Assembly: GCA_934162655.1 (NCBI GenBank)
Contig: CAKPJL010000020.1
Location: forward strand, 1 to 22,775
Direction: 5' to 3'
From: an uncultured Clostridia bacterium
GTDB taxonomy: Bacteria; Bacillota; Clostridia; TANB77; CAG-465
DNA length: 22,775 nucleotides
The position numbers and the translations under genes are program-made. This document shows positions 7,583 through 15,300 of this stretch, one piece after another (position 1 is the first letter of the stretch; each line of letters opens with the position of its first letter). Below the pieces are notes generated by a model. The model made no database searches. It saw only the letters and a list, made by a program, of their open reading frames with translations, and had not been told where the DNA came from.

Positions 7583-7611
7583 ATTATAGCATATTTTTAA
7601 ACATTTGTCAA
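7583..7611 (-). promoter_or_regulatory. Consensus promoter of the basic-protein gene
   Basis: Minus-strand TTGACA (7606-7611), 17 bases, TATAAT (7583-7588): both hexamers match the vegetative sigma factor consensus exactly. A short TGTTC...GAACA repeat follows in the leader. Confidence 0.88.
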
Positions 7612-7630
7612 ATTTATGTAATCAATATAA

Positions 7631-7655
7631 AATAAAAGCACATTTAAATGTGCTT
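7631..7655 (-). terminator. Terminator after carD
   Basis: A perfect 20-base palindrome (7636-7655; AAGCACAT pairs with ATGTGCTT across TTAA) directly follows the carD stop, and the minus strand continues with TTATTTT. Confidence 0.82.
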
Positions 7656-7660
7656 CTGTT

Positions 7661-8197
7661 TTATAAATTAGTTATATTATTATTAGAAGTATTAACACTA
7701 CCTAAATCATAAGAAGTTTTTAGAGTATCTTCTATTTTATTATCTAGAAATTCTTGTGATTGATTTTGTGATAGAACCATTTCACTTAGTAATATATTTT
7801 TAGCTGTTGTAAGCATCTTCTTTTCACCAATAGAAAGTCCTCTTTCCATGTGTCTGTGTGAAAGCTCTCTTACTACTTCTGCAACTTCTAAAATATTCCC
7901 TGATTTTATTCTTTCTGCATTAACATTATATCTTTTTGACCAGTTAACATCGTGTACATAAGGATCTTTTGGTTTTTGTAATACTGAAAATACTTGATCT
8001 GTAACACTCTTTTGTGCAATTTCTCTTATACCTATATTCTCAGCTTTATCAGTTGGTACCATAAGCTTCATACCACCAACTGGCATTTTGATAATGTAAT
8101 AATCTTGAGAATTACCAAGCATTTCCTTTTGCTCAATTTTCTCTATTGTTCCTGCTCCATGCATTGGATAAACTACTTTATCGCCTATATTAAACAT
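7661..8197 (-). CDS. carD: CarD/CdnL-family RNA polymerase-binding transcription factor
   Basis: The N-terminal RNA-polymerase-interacting domain is clear: MFNIGDKVVYPMHGAGTIEKIEQKE, then YYIIKMPVGGMKLMVP. A helical C-terminal domain follows (VVRELSHRHMERGLSIGEKKML). In characterised bacteria CarD/CdnL binds the polymerase beta subunit and stabilises open complexes at rRNA and other promoters. The tail after about residue 155 (KTSYDLGSVNTSNNNITNL) is polar and low in complexity. AAAAGGAGGAGAAAGACC precedes the ATG. The gene follows radA-disA, a common clostridial order, but has its own promoter and terminator. Confidence 0.93.
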   Translation of the reverse strand: MFNIGDKVVYPMHGAGTIEKIEQKEMLGNSQDYYIIKMPVGGMKLMVPTDKAENIGIREIAQKSVTDQVFSVLQKPKDPYVHDVNWSKRYNVNAERIKSGNILEVAEVVRELSHRHMERGLSIGEKKMLTTAKNILLSEMVLSQNQSQEFLDNKIEDTLKTSYDLGSVNTSNNNITNL

Positions 8198-8236
8198 GGT
8201 CTTTCTCCTCCTTTTACCTTATCAACCTACAATATA

Positions 8237-8265
8237 ATTATAGCATATTTTTTAGTTTTAGTAAA
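8237..8265 (-). promoter_or_regulatory. Promoter of carD
   Basis: Minus-strand TTTACT (8260-8265), 17 bases, TATAAT (8237-8242), about 40 bases before the carD start and just after disA. The -35 is imperfect, so some read-through from disA may also feed carD. Confidence 0.65.
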
Positions 8266-8294
8266 GCCATTTTTAAAATTTTGGCAAAAGTTTT

Positions 8295-9374
8295 TTAAAT
8301 ATTGTACCCCTTAAGTATATATTGCTCTTGAAGTCTACGTAAAGACTGATTTATTATCTTTGCTCTAATTTCACCTATACCTTCAATATCATCTAATTCT
8401 TCTGTTGAAGCAGATATTGCACCTTGCAAACTTCCATAAGTTTCAACAATTTTATCAATTACCGTTTGTGGCATCTTAGGAACTTTACTTAATATTCTGT
8501 AACCTTTTGGACTTACATTTTGATCTATTCCATTATTTTCGACACTTACATCATAACCAAGTAATTTGGCAATTTTATCTGCTAAAACAATATCTTTCTT
8601 ATCTAATTTTCTAATATCGCTTAATATAGATTCTGGTGTTTTATTTGATCTTTTCTTAAAATTCATATAGTCTCTTATTATAAGTAATTCTTCTTTTTCA
8701 ACATTTGCTATTAACTCTTCAAATTGCATATTTACAAGTCTTCCTTCATCACCAAGTTCGATTATATTTTTTATAACTTCAGTTTCCATTCTTAAAATCA
8801 TTTCAGCTCTATATATAGAGTTTGCAACAGTTTCAAGTGATACAATGTCATCAAATTCATGTTCTGATAAAATATTTAACATATTGTCGCAAACTGTTCT
8901 ATACTTTTCAAGTGCTTCTATTGTTTGATTAGCCCTAAGCATTACAGCAGAAGTTTCAGAAATAACATATCTAAAATCTCCTTTAAATACTGTAATTATA
9001 CCTCTTCTTTGTGAAATACAAATAACTAAGTCGCCAGTTTGTTTTGCTGTACGTTCTGCTGTTCTATGTCTTGTGCCAGTTTCATAAGTCTTTATTTTGT
9101 AATCTGGTACTAATTGGACATTTGCCATAAGGATTTTTTTCATATCAGAACTTAATATTATTGCACCATCCATTTTGGCTAGTTCGTAAATTCCTGCTGG
9201 AGTAAATTCTTCATTTATAGAAAATCCCCCATCAATAATTTTATTTAGTTCATCACTTCCAGCAACTGCAATTAATGCTCCTGTTTTAGCTTTTAAGATA
9301 TTGTCAAGTCCTTCACGAAGCACAGTACCTGGTGCCAAACATTTAAGTATTTCTAATATTTCATCTTCTCTCAA
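8295..9374 (-). CDS. disA: DNA integrity scanning protein / diadenylate cyclase DisA, TTG start
   Basis: DisA makes cyclic di-AMP from two ATP and halts at branched DNA. The N-terminal DAC domain carries the catalytic DGA (residues 69-71, MDGAIILSS) and RHR (102-104, TGTRHRTAE) motifs. A helical linker follows, then a C-terminal RuvA-like helix-hairpin-helix domain with LDDIEGIGEIRAKII. I choose the TTG at 9374: GGTGGTGAT precedes it at proper spacing, and the product (MREDEILEILKCLAPGT, 359 residues) aligns with the family length. A TTG further up at 9401 would overlap radA and add a non-conserved leader. It lies 14 bases after radA, so the two form one unit. Confidence 0.96.
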   Translation of the reverse strand: MREDEILEILKCLAPGTVLREGLDNILKAKTGALIAVAGSDELNKIIDGGFSINEEFTPAGIYELAKMDGAIILSSDMKKILMANVQLVPDYKIKTYETGTRHRTAERTAKQTGDLVICISQRRGIITVFKGDFRYVISETSAVMLRANQTIEALEKYRTVCDNMLNILSEHEFDDIVSLETVANSIYRAEMILRMETEVIKNIIELGDEGRLVNMQFEELIANVEKEELLIIRDYMNFKKRSNKTPESILSDIRKLDKKDIVLADKIAKLLGYDVSVENNGIDQNVSPKGYRILSKVPKMPQTVIDKIVETYGSLQGAISASTEELDDIEGIGEIRAKIINQSLRRLQEQYILKGYNI

Positions 9375-9388
9375 AAAAATCACCACCA

Positions 9389-10768
9389 CTAAAATTTGCA
9401 AGCTTCCTCTAATGAAGATATTCCCTCTATTTTTATTTTACTTGAAAGTTCATCTTCTTCATTTAACTTATCAGCTTTTTTTTTATTTATAACAACTTTC
9501 TTAAATCCCATTTTTGAAAGTTCATATACTCTTTTTTCTATATTTGATACACTTCTTATTTGCCCTGTAAGCCCTATCTCACCGATGTAAGCAACAGACT
9601 CATCTAAGACAAAATTTTTAATATTTGAAAGTATCGCCATTGCTATTCCTAAGTCAATTGCTGGTTCATCTACTTTTATTCCACCGATCAAACTTACATA
9701 TATATCTTTTGAACCAAGATTTACTCCGCACCTTTTTTCTAAAACTGCAAGTATCATATTAAGCCTATTTAGGTCAACTCCTGTTGCGACACGCCTTGGA
9801 TTATTATAATACGATGTTGAAGCTAATGCTTGAACCTCAAGCAAAATAGTAGAATTTCCTTCAAGCGTTGCAACAATTGCAGTTCCTGGCAATTTAGAAG
9901 TGGTGTCTGATAAAAATACTTCTGATAGATTTTTAACTTCCACAAGTCCTTCTTCTTGCATTTCAAATACTCCTATTTCATTTGTAGAACCAAATCTGTT
10001 TTTCACACTTCTTATTATTCTATGTGAAAAATAGCGTTCTCCCTCTATATAAAGCACTGTATCCACCATATGTTCAAGTATTCTAGGTCCTGCGATAACT
10101 CCATCTTTTGTAACATGCCCAATTAAAATTATTGTTATATTTTTCCTTTTGGCAATATACATAAGACGTGCCGTAACTTCTTTTACTTGTGAAATACTCC
10201 CAGCAACTGACGAGATTTCTTCATCAATCATTGTTTGAATAGAATCGACTATCAAAAATTTAGGATTTAACTCATCTATTTTTTCTTCAATCTCATTAAT
10301 TGAGGTTTCATTCAAAAACAATATGTTATCTGATACAACATTAAGTCTATTTGCTCTTAACTTAACTTGTGTTTCTGATTCCTCACCTGATATGTATAAA
10401 ACTGTACCATGTTTACTTAAATTGTTGCATATTTGCATAACAAGTGTAGATTTTCCAATACCTGGCTCTCCACCTAGTAAAGTCAGAGAACCTATTACAA
10501 GTCCATCACCTAAAACTCTATTTAATTCTTGATATCCTGTATCAATTCTTACTTCATCTTGTATAACTATACTATTTAGCTTTTTTACTTCTTGATTTTT
10601 AGAAAATGTGCTAGAAAAACCCCTATTTGACTTTGAAGTGCTTGAATTTTTCTTGTTTATTTTTTCTTCAACAAAACTATTCCAACTATTACATCCAGGA
10701 CATTTTCCCATCCAAGCTGCTGACTCATATCCACATTCCTTACAAAAAAAAACTGTATCTTTTGCCAT
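9389..10768 (-). CDS. radA: DNA repair protein RadA
   Basis: RadA (Sms) is a RecA-like, Lon-related ATPase that drives branch migration in recombination. Seen in order are a four-cysteine zinc finger (C9, C12, C23, C26), Walker A GGEPGIGKST (99-108), the family motif KNRFG (256-260), and a C-terminal Lon-protease-like domain (VSLIGGIKVDEPAIDLGIAMAI). The length of 459 residues is standard. AAAGAGGTTATA precedes the ATG. It heads the radA-disA unit. Both products act on recombination intermediates, and RadA restrains DisA in Bacillus. Confidence 0.97.
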   Translation of the reverse strand: MAKDTVFFCKECGYESAAWMGKCPGCNSWNSFVEEKINKKNSSTSKSNRGFSSTFSKNQEVKKLNSIVIQDEVRIDTGYQELNRVLGDGLVIGSLTLLGGEPGIGKSTLVMQICNNLSKHGTVLYISGEESETQVKLRANRLNVVSDNILFLNETSINEIEEKIDELNPKFLIVDSIQTMIDEEISSVAGSISQVKEVTARLMYIAKRKNITIILIGHVTKDGVIAGPRILEHMVDTVLYIEGERYFSHRIIRSVKNRFGSTNEIGVFEMQEEGLVEVKNLSEVFLSDTTSKLPGTAIVATLEGNSTILLEVQALASTSYYNNPRRVATGVDLNRLNMILAVLEKRCGVNLGSKDIYVSLIGGIKVDEPAIDLGIAMAILSNIKNFVLDESVAYIGEIGLTGQIRSVSNIEKRVYELSKMGFKKVVINKKKADKLNEEDELSSKIKIEGISSLEEACKF

Positions 10769-10858
10769 TATAACCTCTTTAATATTTATGCCAATGAAGT
10801 AAATATCTATAACTTTTGGCTCTCATGATTATTTATAAAAAAACAACCTATCTATTAA

Positions 10859-10886
10859 AGTATACCATATTTTTTATGAATTGCAA
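10859..10886 (-). promoter_or_regulatory. Likely promoter of radA-disA
   Basis: Minus-strand TTGCAA (10881-10886), 16 bases, TATACT (10859-10864), about 90 bases before the radA ATG. The spacing is a little short and both hexamers deviate from consensus. Confidence 0.5.
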
Positions 10887-11126
10887 CAATTTTAAGTAAA
10901 ATTATATAAGCCTCTATCATTGATTTTTGATAGTATCTTAATTAAAAAATAGATTGTTTATATTTTTATATACAAAATATTATTATTTTTACTAAAAATA
11001 ATAAATTGGAGATTTTACTAAAGTAAAAAAACATCGTACACAAAATGCACCATAAAATTTACCTAATCCCATTTATTTATAATTATTTTTTATAAATTTC
11101 AAGCAATATATCATAAAATTCTTAAC
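10887..11126. other. AT-rich intergenic region with no recognised gene
   Basis: Between the radA promoter and the terminator of the repeat-protein gene I see only short AT-rich frames and weak dyads, such as CTATCA...TGATAG near 10914-10933 and TTTTAC-TAAA-GTAAAA near 11014. No ribosome-binding site with an open frame was found. Confidence 0.5.
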
Positions 11127-11178
11127 TAAAAAATACACCTCAAATATTAAATTTTCATCTAATATTTAGGTGTATTTA
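11127..11178 (-). terminator. Terminator after the HEAT-repeat gene
   Basis: Eight bases past the stop, AAATACACCT pairs with AGGTGTATTT, and the stem continues with TAATATTT against AAATATTA. The minus strand then runs into TTTTTTAG. It is a long, strong hairpin. Confidence 0.88.
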
Positions 11179-11184
11179 TAAAGT

Positions 11185-11856
11185 TTATTCGCTTAAAATT
11201 TCCTCACATATGGCATTTATATACCAATTATTTGATTTTATTTCTTTTATCTTATCCTTTGGTAACTTTTGTATAGCCTCAATTGCTATGCTCTCATCAG
11301 TAGATTTAGTTGCTATTTCAACTAAGATATTTTCGTCTTCAACTTTAGATATAGCTCCACTTCTTACATATATTCTTACATCATCTAAAGCTATTTTTTC
11401 TAAGGTTTTTTGATTAGTAATTTTTTCTACTGCTGCAAGCCTTACATCTGAATCTGAATCATCTAAAGCTATTTGCCTTAGAACTTTTTGATTGTTAAGC
11501 TTTTCTATTGCTTTAATCCTTATATTTCTACCTTTACCATATAGAGCTATATGCTTTAAAAATTCTTGATCTGTAATTTGTTTTACTGCTACTTCCCCTG
11601 TAAAGACATTTTTTTCATTCAAAACTATTTGCTTTAAAACTTTTTGATCGGTAAGATTTTGGATTGCTGCTTGCCTTGCATCCGAGTTTGAATCATTTAA
11701 AGCTATTTGCTTTAAAATCTCCTGGTCAATAATATTTTCTACTGCTGCTCGCCTTACATTCGGATCTTCATCATTTAAAGCTATTTCCTTTAAAGTCTCT
11801 TGAGAATGTACCCGTCTAACGTACTCTACTTTACGTTTAAGCTCATACTTCTGCAT
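11185..11856 (-). CDS. HEAT/LRV-type repeat protein (26-residue units)
   Basis: After a basic 21-residue leader (MQKYELKRKVEYVRRVHSQET) the 223-residue protein is built from about seven tandem 26-residue units and a degenerate end. The consensus is LKQIALNDSDSDVRxAAVEKI followed by TDQKV; examples start LKEIALNDEDPNVRRAA, LKQIALNDSNSDARQAA and LRQIALDDSDSDVRLAA. This is the pattern of HEAT or leucine-rich-variant repeats, which form curved alpha-solenoids for protein binding. The third and fourth units have drifted. No catalytic domain, signal peptide or membrane segment is present, so the role is unknown. GGAGG precedes the ATG by 12 bases. It is a single-gene unit with its own promoter and terminator. 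Confidence 0.88.
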   Translation of the reverse strand: MQKYELKRKVEYVRRVHSQETLKEIALNDEDPNVRRAAVENIIDQEILKQIALNDSNSDARQAAIQNLTDQKVLKQIVLNEKNVFTGEVAVKQITDQEFLKHIALYGKGRNIRIKAIEKLNNQKVLRQIALDDSDSDVRLAAVEKITNQKTLEKIALDDVRIYVRSGAISKVEDENILVEIATKSTDESIAIEAIQKLPKDKIKEIKSNNWYINAICEEILSE

Positions 11857-11888
11857 ATTTTTTGTTTACCTCCACTATAAATTTTTAT

Positions 11889-11905
11889 TGTGATACGCTG
11901 TCACA
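11889..11905 (-). promoter_or_regulatory. TGTGA-N7-TCACA dyad in the leader of the repeat-protein gene
   Basis: TGTGA and TCACA flank seven bases (TACGCTG), a few bases downstream of the expected transcription start. The arms look CRP-like but the spacer is seven, not six. It may be an operator or a small stem. Confidence 0.35.
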
Positions 11906-11915
11906 CGATAGATGT

Positions 11916-11944
11916 ATTATAACATACTTCACATAAGAAGTCAA
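11916..11944 (-). promoter_or_regulatory. Promoter of the HEAT-repeat gene
   Basis: Minus-strand TTGACT (11939-11944), 17 bases, TATAAT (11916-11921), about 60 bases before the ATG. This is close to consensus. Confidence 0.85.
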
Positions 11945-11949
11945 ATTTA

Positions 11950-12467
11950 CAATACTTTGTATAAAATATATTTATAACTAAAAAGTATATATAAAAAAAA
12001 CAACACATATTCAGAACAGTAAATGATTTAAGAAATTTTTAGATAAAATATGAAATAAAATCTTGCATATTAAGTAACTGTATATGTTTTTATGTGTTGA
12101 AGTAAGTAGTTAGCAAATTAAAACATCGCATATAGATGAGCTTACATCAAAAGATTTTGAAAAATTATCAGAATTAGCTAAATTAATAGTTTGGAATATT
12201 GATTAAAAAAGGATGATGATAAAAAACCTCTCATTAACATTCTTTTTTGTTTAATGTGTTTATCAGATGTATGTTTGAACCATTATGCATGACATGTCTT
12301 TTTTCTACTGATATTTAAAAGTTTTACTTTCCCAGACGATCTGATGATTTTCTAGAACAAAAAGTCATATTCTAAATATTGATCCACTAAAATGGGTAGA
12401 GCTTATGAATAATTATAAGCATTAAGCTGAAAGAAATTGTTTTGAATGAATTGATTTATGCATAATG
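11950..12467 (+). other. Gene-free stretch with decayed coding scraps
   Basis: No intact gene was found. On the plus strand two pieces look like former coding sequence. One, at about 12113-12205, reads QIKTSHIDELTSKDFEKL and on to a TAA, with no start codon. The other, at about 12320-12425, reads KFYFPRRSDDFLEQKVIF to a stop, then in another frame IDPLKWVELMNNYKH to a stop. They may be remains of one or two degraded genes; I cannot name a family. Confidence 0.35.
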
Positions 12468-12510
12468 TAAAAAAATAGAATATTCCTATTTAAATACGAG
12501 TATCCTATTT
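12468..12510 (-). terminator. Terminator after the phosphatase pseudogene
   Basis: AATAG with following bases pairs, with one G-T pair and one mismatch, to a segment ending CTATT, and the minus strand continues with a T run. It lies two bases after the stop codon. Confidence 0.65.
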
Positions 12511-12511
12511 T

Positions 12512-13905
12512 TTATAACATTTGTTGTTCCTGAGTTATTTCTTTTTCATCAAAGTATTCCACTTTTCCATCATCTATACAATATAATGATAATTTTGAAT
12601 TTTTATGTCCACAACCAGCATCTATCCTTATAAATCCTCTATTATCATCTATTATAATTTCTCCATAGTTAGGAGTATGTCCACATATAGTTGTAAAACC
12701 GTGTGCCTTCGCTTGTTCATATGTACTTTTATCTCTTTCTTCCAACATAAATTTACATTGGTCTTTTGTTAATTCCTCAATTTTATATCCTTTTTTAGAT
12801 TTCTTCATTTGACTAATCATTTGTGGATCTTTTGGTGGCATAGCATGTACAAATAAATAATCTTCTCCGTTAATATTTTGAGGTAATACAATATATGAAT
12901 CACATAGAAATGAGTATATAGCCTGTTGCTCTTTTGCACCATTAACACGCCCACCTTGTAGAAAATCAAAAATTGTTGTATCCCCTTTGTTTGAATTTAA
13001 CCAAATTCCCGCAATATCTAATTCCCCATCTGTCAATCCTTTCTCAGTAATTAATCTTTGGTCATACAAATCAAGTTTTTTCTTCCATTCTTCTTGACTT
13101 CTTCTAGATTTAGGGTCACTATGCAAACTATAATATCCATATTGTGAACGAGCAATTCCTCTATTCATAATAGTAATTAAATCTTCCTTTTTTAAACCTC
13201 TTCTTATCATGATTGAAACCGTTTCCAAAAATTGCATTTCGTGATTTCCTAACATAAAAGTGATTTCTGGATTATTTTGTTTGTTTTGTTTTCTTTTCAT
13301 AATATCTTGAATTATTTAAATTCCACCAGTTCCTCTATCTATAACATCTCCTAAAATAATTAGATGATCTTTGGATGTCATTCTTTTCATAATTTCTATA
13401 TATGAACCATACATTCCATGTATATCTCCAATTACATATGTTTTACCATTTTTTTCATTACTAATCATAGGATTTTGTGATTTGCCTTCTTTCGCTTGAA
13501 CTTGTAACTTTATTCTAAATAGACTTTCATCAAAATTTTGTTGCCCTGTTTTTCCATTTGATTGTATCATATGACGATTAGCTATATATCCATTTTTATA
13601 TAGTTCTCCACCTAAATAAATAAAATCATCCGACCTTCTTTATTCATCAAACCTTGTTCACCAATTAATCTTTTCACAAAAAAGTCAGTAAGAAGTTTTG
13701 AACCATACACTTGTTGTAATTTTTTGAATTCACTAGTGTCAAACTCTGGAAAAGTTCCTTTTTCACAAAAAACTCTTACCTTTTTTGCTAAACCTGTTTT
13801 CATCAAAAATTCTACATAATACATATCATATTTATCCAAGTGAATAGGAGCTTTAGATAGCTTTATATTATTTTTAACAATTTCATTTTCCTCTATATAT
13901 TTCAT
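12512..13905 (-). pseudogene. Broken PPP-type metallophosphatase gene (one frameshift, one nonsense codon)
   Basis: Three fragments belong to one ancestral gene. The first (13905-13612) starts MKYIEENEIVKNNIKL and runs off frame after GLMNKEG. Just before that, another frame continues with SDDFIYLGGELYKNGYIANRH and on through VIGDIHGMYGSY and ILGDVIDRGTGGI. A TAA at about 13315-13313 then interrupts the same frame, which resumes IIQDIMKRK and FMLGNHEMQF, and later has FVHAMPPKD and ICGHTPNYG. All metal-ligand motifs of PPP/PrpA-like phosphatases (GDxHG, GDxxDRG, GNHE, the two late His) are intact, so only the two lesions inactivate it. The TAA most simply derives from GAA. The ATG at 13905 has GAGGGT upstream. 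The N-terminal half is unrecognised. Confidence 0.85.
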
Positions 13906-13931
13906 AATATCTACCCTCACAAATTAACATG

Positions 13932-13943
13932 ATAACTAGTTAT
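13932..13943 (-). promoter_or_regulatory. 12-base palindrome abutting the phosphatase -10 box
   Basis: ATAACTAGTTAT is a perfect palindrome lying immediately downstream of the -10 hexamer, over the expected start of transcription. It may be an operator. Confidence 0.4.
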
Positions 13944-13972
13944 ATTATACTATAATTACCTATAAATATCAA
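13944..13972 (-). promoter_or_regulatory. Promoter of the phosphatase pseudogene
   Basis: Minus-strand TTGATA (13967-13972), 17 bases, TATAAT (13944-13949), about 40 bases before the ATG at 13905. Confidence 0.7.
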
Positions 13973-13996
13973 ATTTTGGTCAATAATTTTTTAAAA

Positions 13997-14707
13997 TGTC
14001 CTAAAAAATTCAAACATTAACGGGAAAATTTATCCTGTTTTTGTTTAATTTTAAGTATAAAAGTGTTCATTATGTGCTTTCTTAACTTGTAACATAAATG
14101 ACGCTAGTTTCCAAGGATGACTCATAGGAGGAATATATTTAGTTTTTTCTTCTTTATTCTCTGGTATTTCATCAAATTCTTCTAAATGCTTTTTGTGGCT
14201 TTCAAACTTTCTAAGTTCATAAATTTTTTTCATCTATTGTAACAAATAGTTCACCATTAAATGCTTTAATTACAAATACTTTAGTATGTTGCTTAAAATA
14301 TTTTAATTGTCCATTTTCATAAAACTGACAATAAACATTTTTGAATTTTATACTATTTCCATTTTTCTAGGTGAAAGAATTGCAGTGTATAGTTGATTTT
14401 TTGAGCAGTAGGAGAAGTTTCATAATTTATTTTTAGTTGAATTTAGGTATATTATCTAAGGTCTTTGCAGGTTTCTTTGGGCGATTGCCATGCACGAATC
14501 CAGATTTAACTTTCTCTTTATATTTTCTTATTAAAACACTAACTTGATGCCTTGTTATTCCTAAATTTAAGACAATTCTGTTTTTATTTCCACCGTGATC
14601 AACAAATTCTTTAATTGCATTATATTTTTCTAATTCTTTCATTCCTAATCTTGCCTCTTTCATTTTTGCCACCTTTCAGTGCCATATTATATTTCATGTT
14701 TGGGACA
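13997..14707 (-). mobile_element. Remnant of an IS1202/ISNCY-like insertion sequence
   Basis: The span is bounded by TGTCC (13997-14001) and GGGACA (14702-14707), which are inverted copies of one another. Each has CAAACAT a few bases further in (next to the end on the right, nine bases in on the left). The flanking bases TTTTAAAA on the left and TTTTCAAAA on the right could be a decayed target duplication. Inside lies a broken transposase gene on the minus strand, starting about 35-45 bases from the right end and ending 54 bases from the left end, the normal IS layout. At 0.7 kb it is far shorter than an intact element; the middle with the catalytic domain is missing. The boundaries are inferred from short matches. 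Confidence 0.6.
14051..14672 (-). pseudogene. Degenerate IS1202/ISNCY-like transposase, catalytic core deleted
   Basis: The 5' part (14672-14433; best ATG at 14663 after AAAGGTGG) encodes the N-terminal helix-turn-helix: LGMKELEKYNAIKEFVDHGG, GITRHQVSVLIRKYKEK and GFVHGNRPKKPAKTL. The frame then stops. About 50 bases on, the C-terminal region appears in pieces: AILSPRK, a frameshift near 14365, then NGNSIKFKNVYCQFYENGQ and VIKAFNGELFVTIDEK, a second frameshift at the A run near 14225-14232, then IYELRKFESHKKHLEEFDE and the end KYIPPMSHPWKLASF. The DDE integrase core between the two is absent. Several independent lesions make this a dead gene. The family name is from the N-terminal GFVHGNR and C-terminal IPPMSHPW signatures. 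Confidence 0.85.
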
Positions 14708-14729
14708 TTTTCAAAAATTAATATATAAG

Positions 14730-14765
14730 ATTTTATCAAAAATTTATCATAATTTTTGATAAAAT
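14730..14765. repeat. Perfect 15-base inverted repeat before the plus-strand promoter
   Basis: ATTTTATCAAAAATT (14730-14744) and its exact complement (14751-14765) flank TATCAT. It ends 13 bases upstream of the -35 box of the promoter at 14779. It could be a regulator binding site; no T run follows, so a terminator role is less likely. Confidence 0.5.
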
Positions 14766-14778
14766 ACGAAGGAAACAA

Positions 14779-14807
14779 TTGACATAATCCAATTACTTTA
14801 GTATAAT
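14779..14807 (+). promoter_or_regulatory. Perfect consensus promoter of the 77-codon gene
   Basis: Plus-strand TTGACA (14779-14784), 17 bases, TATAAT (14802-14807). The expected transcript starts near 14814, giving a leader of about 90 bases. Confidence 0.85.
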
Positions 14808-14905
14808 ATTAAATATATCAATAATTTTATTATATTTATTTAGTATAAGTATGAATTTAATGTGCACAAGCATGTTAAAAATAAAAACTAGATGGAGGCA
14901 ATAGT

Positions 14906-15139
14906 ATGGCAAAGTATTATAATCCTGGAAGAATCAATGTTCTCGAAATGGAGCGGGCAATTATTGCTGCAGGCGGAGGAAAAAATGAAAGCAAGCATGG
15001 CGATGTTACTCACATAACCGTGTACGCAACAAGCTGTGATTGGCATCTTTCATACGATATTCTGCTTGATGGTAGTATTACAAATGTTCATTCTACCAAA
15101 AATGGTCGACCCATTTACGATTACAGTGGTGGTTTCTAA
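14906..15139 (+). CDS. Small protein of unknown function, possibly acquired
   Basis: I do not recognise this 77-residue protein. It begins MAKYYNPGRINVLEMERAI and contains a glycine-rich AAGGGKNESKHGDVTHITV, then DWHLSYDILLDGSITNVHS and DYSGGF at the end. No signal peptide or membrane segment is seen; the histidines and aromatic residues suggest a compact folded domain. GATGGAGGCAATAGT gives a good ribosome-binding site. Three things set it apart: it is the only complete plus-strand gene in the window, its base composition is clearly less AT-rich than its surroundings (GCGGGC, GCAGGCGGAGG), and it stands next to an IS remnant. That fits horizontal acquisition, which is inference. It has a consensus promoter and a downstream terminator. 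Confidence 0.8.
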   Translation: MAKYYNPGRINVLEMERAIIAAGGGKNESKHGDVTHITVYATSCDWHLSYDILLDGSITNVHSTKNGRPIYDYSGGF

Positions 15140-15148
15140 CTCCTAAGT

Positions 15149-15186
15149 GAGACCTTTTTTGTATATAAGCATACAAAAGAGGTCTC
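15149..15186 (+). repeat. 16-base-pair hairpin just after the 77-codon gene
   Basis: GAGACCTTTTTTGTAT (15149-15164) pairs along its whole length, with one G-T pair, to 15171-15186 around the loop ATAAGC. It starts nine bases after the stop codon. No T run follows on either strand, so it is not a standard terminator; it may protect the mRNA 3' end or be a protein-binding dyad. Confidence 0.7.
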
Positions 15187-15300
15187 TGAATTTGTTTAAC
15201 AAGAAAGAAACAATAAAATGTGATATTATATTTTGATATTATAAAAAAGATAAGTTACAATTTATTAAGTAGATCAAAAATAGTTTACTAACAACTGAAA

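Noticed and set aside
7994..8314. Open frame of 106 codons on the plus strand opposite carD
   Set aside because: It is antisense to a clear CarD protein and has no translation signals.
11185..11856. The 78-base DNA repeats of the solenoid gene as a CRISPR-like array
   Set aside because: The repeats are contiguous, in frame and explained by the protein repeat; there are no unique spacers.
11889..11905. TGTGA-N7-TCACA as a CRP binding site
   Set aside because: CRP sites have a six-base spacer and the position downstream of the start does not suit activation; I keep it only as an unspecified dyad.
12113..12205. A small plus-strand gene ending at the TAA near 12205
   Set aside because: The frame has a TAG upstream and no start codon, so it is at most a remnant.
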